From: Parapedobacter indicus
GTDB lineage: Bacteria > Bacteroidota > Bacteroidia > Sphingobacteriales > Sphingobacteriaceae
DNA length: 64,000 nucleotides
Reading direction: 5' to 3'
Assembly (NCBI RefSeq): GCF_900113765.1
Contig: NZ_FOQO01000003.1
Span: 62,001 to 126,000 of the forward strand
Part shown: positions 61,303 to 64,000 of the stretch, in pieces
How positions within the stretch are numbered: the stretch's first letter is position 1
Layout: the number at the start of each line of letters is the position of its first letter
Notes under the pieces: model-generated
Database searches by the model: none
What the model was told of the DNA's origin: nothing
What the model saw: only the letters and a program-made list of their open reading frames with translations
Made by a program: the position numbers and the translations under genes

Positions 61303-64000
61303 TTAGAAGGTAATCGATGCACCGAAAATAAATGACCGTGGATTTGGATATGCAGCATCAGAATTGGTCTGCTCCGGGCTCAACCCTCCGTACTTTGTAA
61401 AGTAATATAGATTTGCGCCCGTTAGGTTTATCCGGAAATCAGCGATACCCAGACGATCTACAATCGATTTTGATAAGCCATACCCGATGGTTACTTCTCT
61501 CAAACAAAGGAAATCCAGTTTCTCATAGTGTCTTGAATTCCCGCGCCCCCCCCAGACATTCCACTGTGCATTCTGATCTGCCCAATAATATCGGGGAACG
61601 TCAGTGATATCTCCCTGATTTTGCCAGGATCTACGCATGTTCGCGCTAATGGCATTCGCACCGGAAAAATTGCCTTCCATTCGGGCGACCGCTTCATTGT
61701 AAATTGTAGCACCTATCGTATAATCCATTCGGACCGAAAGACTGAGATTTTTATAACTGAAATTGTTCGTGAGTCCTCCTGTGATGCGAGGGATAGAATT
61801 ACCCATATACACACGGTCTCTCGTGTCGATTGTGTCATTACGATCCACATCTAACCAGTTTACATCCCCGCCGTATTTAGTCTTATCAGTCCTAGGAATC
61901 AACATATCCACAGGTCCTTGCATTGCCTCTTCATCAGTAGCATAAACACTGACTTGCTTGTAAGCATATAAATCTCCGATCCGCTGCCCTTCTTGCAGTC
62001 CTCCCAACCAAGCATAATCTCCTTTTTTGGGATCGTATACATAAACGCCTCCAACCCTATTATATTCAATCCCATTTTCAGGTAATCTCAGTATTTTACT
62101 ATTAACCGTCGCTGTATTAAATGCCAGATTCCACTGAAAAGCTGAGGTTGGCTTTAGTATATGAGTATTCAGTTCTATTTCATACCCTTTATTTTCTAAC
62201 GAACCATAATTGGTAAGTATAGTGGCAAAACCCGTCGACGGCGGCAAATTAAGTGAAGTCAACAAATTGTCGGTAACCCTGCGGTAATAATCAAATATGA
62301 TGTTTATTCGATTGTTAAATAATCCCAGATCAAACCCAACATCTGCAGTCTTAGAACGTTCCCATTTTAAATCCTGATTCGGCAATGTTGTGATCTGTAT
62401 ACCGGCGTCGCCATCATAACGAGTAGATGCACTATATTCTCCTTGTGCTTGGTATAACCCCAATCCACTGATATTGCCTGTTACGCCATAGCTGCCTCTT
62501 AATTTCAGCCTAATCAGATCTTCTGGAAATATACTCCAGAAATTTTCCTTATCTAAATTCCAACCCAATGACGCTCCCGGAAATAACCCCCATTTATTGT
62601 TTTCTCCTAAATTCGAGGCCCCATCGTAGCGCAAACTGACATTAAGCATGTATTTTCTCTTAAAATTATAGGTAGCCCGAGAGAAATAGCCAATTAACGC
62701 ATGTTGCGTTTCCGATCCAGCAACCGCCGTGGGAGTAGCAGACGCGTTTAACGTTGGGATAATATCGGTTGCGGCATCTGCACCATTAGCGGATAGCGAA
62801 ATATTATTTGCACCTAAATATGAAAATCCGCCTTTCACTTCAACATCATGATCGGAATTGAAGGTCTTACCATAGGTCAGTATGGCGTTGAACTGAGGTC
62901 TTGAGGCATCTGAATAAGATCCAGAGGCATTACGAGAAGTAACTAGCGTAGTTGGGCCATTTAAGTAGCTTTTTAAAAAATTCCGTGAATACGCTCCGCG
63001 GTACTGAAAAGAAAATTGCGGACTGAATGTTAGATTGGGTACAATTTCCGCTTCAGCGCCAACAATCATCGTTAAATCGTTAACTTTGTTTTTCGGGTTA
63101 TAAACCGACATTCTATAAAATGGATTGGAATAGCTAAAGTTCCTCCCCGGCGAAAGCGTTCCATCCTCAAAATAAAGTTTGTTTGTGGTTGGTGCTATTA
63201 ATGAGGACTTAAATACATCGACAGTCGGAGCTTGTCTATCGCCTTTATTCGCGTAAAGAATCCGCGCATACAATTTCACCTTATCAGACAAATCCAACTC
63301 ACCATTTAAATTAAGCGAAAGTCTTTTATAATCGGTTTGTATGGCAATACCTTGATTATCAATATATCCTAATCCTAGATAAAATCGAGACTTTTCGTTT
63401 CCGCCGGAAACAGAAAGTGCATGATTATGCGAAAATGCATTTCTGAATAACATGCTTTGCCAGTCTGTCGTTGAAAAGAGCAACGTTCGTGATGGATCTG
63501 CAGGATCCGGTATACTCTCCCAGCCTTCATCCAATTTATACTGGTTTTCGGGCGTTAGGTATTGGAGCGAACTGGTAGTTGTATTGGAAAGATCATTACC
63601 TGCTCCACCCAAGTAAACATTTCCGTCCAAATTTGAGAGGTATGTAGGATTTATGCTGCCTGTCGCCAATAAACCTAGACGAGCAAAATAAACTTCTTCA
63701 GCGCCGGTTAAAATATCAAATGTTTTACCCACCCGAGAACTTGCTAAATCTACTTTATAAGTTACCCGCGCTTTCCCGGATTCTCCCGACTTCGTTTCAA
63801 CAATAACAACCCCATTGGAACCTTGCGCTCCATAAATAGCAGTTGCTGCCGCATCTTTCAGTACTTGAATTGATTTTATGTCATGTGCACCTATGTCATT
63901 CATATTACTTCTCAACACACCATCAATTATATAGATAGGCGGTGAACTATTCGGGTTGTTAATCGATGTACCTCCTCGGATGATAATATTGGGGGCAGCA
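61303..64000 (-). CDS. SusC/RagA-type TonB-linked receptor, 5' part outside the window
   Basis: 899 codons of a SusC protein are present; the start lies beyond the right edge, so signal peptide, carboxypeptidase-like domain and TonB box are not seen. The visible part begins in the plug (NIIIRGGTSINN, then IQVLKDAAATAIYGAQGSNGV) and runs through the barrel to FIFGASITF. It is the first known gene of the long minus-strand operon and should open the outer membrane for its substrate. Confidence 0.95.
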   Translation of the reverse strand, partial: AAPNIIIRGGTSINNPNSSPPIYIIDGVLRSNMNDIGAHDIKSIQVLKDAAATAIYGAQGSNGVVIVETKSGESGKARVTYKVDLASSRVGKTFDILTGAEEVYFARLGLLATGSINPTYLSNLDGNVYLGGAGNDLSNTTTSSLQYLTPENQYKLDEGWESIPDPADPSRTLLFSTTDWQSMLFRNAFSHNHALSVSGGNEKSRFYLGLGYIDNQGIAIQTDYKRLSLNLNGELDLSDKVKLYARILYANKGDRQAPTVDVFKSSLIAPTTNKLYFEDGTLSPGRNFSYSNPFYRMSVYNPKNKVNDLTMIVGAEAEIVPNLTFSPQFSFQYRGAYSRNFLKSYLNGPTTLVTSRNASGSYSDASRPQFNAILTYGKTFNSDHDVEVKGGFSYLGANNISLSANGADAATDIIPTLNASATPTAVAGSETQHALIGYFSRATYNFKRKYMLNVSLRYDGASNLGENNKWGLFPGASLGWNLDKENFWSIFPEDLIRLKLRGSYGVTGNISGLGLYQAQGEYSASTRYDGDAGIQITTLPNQDLKWERSKTADVGFDLGLFNNRINIIFDYYRRVTDNLLTSLNLPPSTGFATILTNYGSLENKGYEIELNTHILKPTSAFQWNLAFNTATVNSKILRLPENGIEYNRVGGVYVYDPKKGDYAWLGGLQEGQRIGDLYAYKQVSVYATDEEAMQGPVDMLIPRTDKTKYGGDVNWLDVDRNDTIDTRDRVYMGNSIPRITGGLTNNFSYKNLSLSVRMDYTIGATIYNEAVARMEGNFSGANAISANMRRSWQNQGDITDVPRYYWADQNAQWNVWGGRGNSRHYEKLDFLCLREVTIGYGLSKSIVDRLGIADFRINLTGANLYYFTKYGGLSPEQTNSDAAYPNPRSFIFGASITF

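Noticed and set aside
1-64000. CRISPR arrays, insertion sequences, integrases, phage genes
   Set aside because: No regularly spaced repeats and no transposase, integrase or phage protein were recognised anywhere in the window.

Overview
The window is a stretch of a Bacteroidota chromosome, most likely from the Sphingobacteriaceae (a Pedobacter/Parapedobacter-like organism; this placement is inference). Three SusC/SusD pairs, TonB-dependent receptors with carboxypeptidase-like N-terminal domains, LytS/LytTR signalling, many Gfo/Idh/MocA oxidoreductases and repeated TAnnTTTG promoter boxes about 25 bases ahead of start codons all point there. No rRNA, tRNA, CRISPR array, transposase or phage gene was seen. 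The gene content is an archipelago of sugar-uptake and sugar-oxidation loci separated by housekeeping and small accessory genes.

Region 1 (about 350-14590) is a sugar locus: phytanoyl-CoA-type dioxygenase, FucP-like permease, SusC, SusD, a DUF6807 lipoprotein, two Tat-signal Gfo/Idh/MocA proteins and a cupin-AraC regulator on the plus strand. A Tat-signal TIM-barrel isomerase/epimerase and a third Tat-signal Gfo/Idh/MocA protein face them on the minus strand. There is no classical glycosidase: four predicted periplasmic redox/TIM-barrel enzymes take that place, which suggests cleavage by oxidation and elimination. Region 2 (14590-24560) holds a YdeI-like protein, an orphan SusC/SusD pair, a Blc lipocalin, a DedA protein, DinB and YdeI proteins, and broken small genes. 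Region 3 (24560-33300) is an iron/TonB region: two TonB-dependent receptors, PepSY transmembrane protein, small membrane proteins and a LytS-LytTR two-component pair. Region 4 (33300-37010) holds a DUF6249-like small membrane protein, DUF4342, an SMP-30 lipoprotein, and a signalling unit made of a stand-alone receiver, an unrecognised 113-residue protein and a CBS-domain histidine kinase.

Region 5 (36960-44520) has a Gfo/Idh/MocA protein and a PA14-containing GH3 glycosidase behind a large AraC-transmembrane-TolB-TPR regulator, then an ankyrin lipoprotein and an acyltransferase. Region 6 (44640-51190) has a second dioxygenase, an M19 dipeptidase, a 3-hydroxyacyl-CoA-dehydrogenase-like protein and an SDR, flanked by two close AraC paralogues, then a YdjC/ChbG deacetylase. 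Region 7 (51188-64000, running off the right end) is an 11-gene minus-strand operon: SusC (partial), SusD, a beta-propeller protein, a BNR/sialidase-like protein, SDR, a small membrane-anchored protein, an ACS-type MFS permease, HpcH/HpaI aldolase, aldo/keto reductase, Gfo/Idh/MocA and a second SDR that lacks the usual catalytic lysine. Its logic is outer-membrane import, periplasmic trimming, inner-membrane uptake of an acidic sugar, oxidation/reduction, then retro-aldol cleavage.

Small genes at locus borders are decaying: DUF2200 and GyrI-like genes each have an internal deletion, a DUF6249-like gene has lost its ATG, and a startless reading frame precedes the first YdeI gene.
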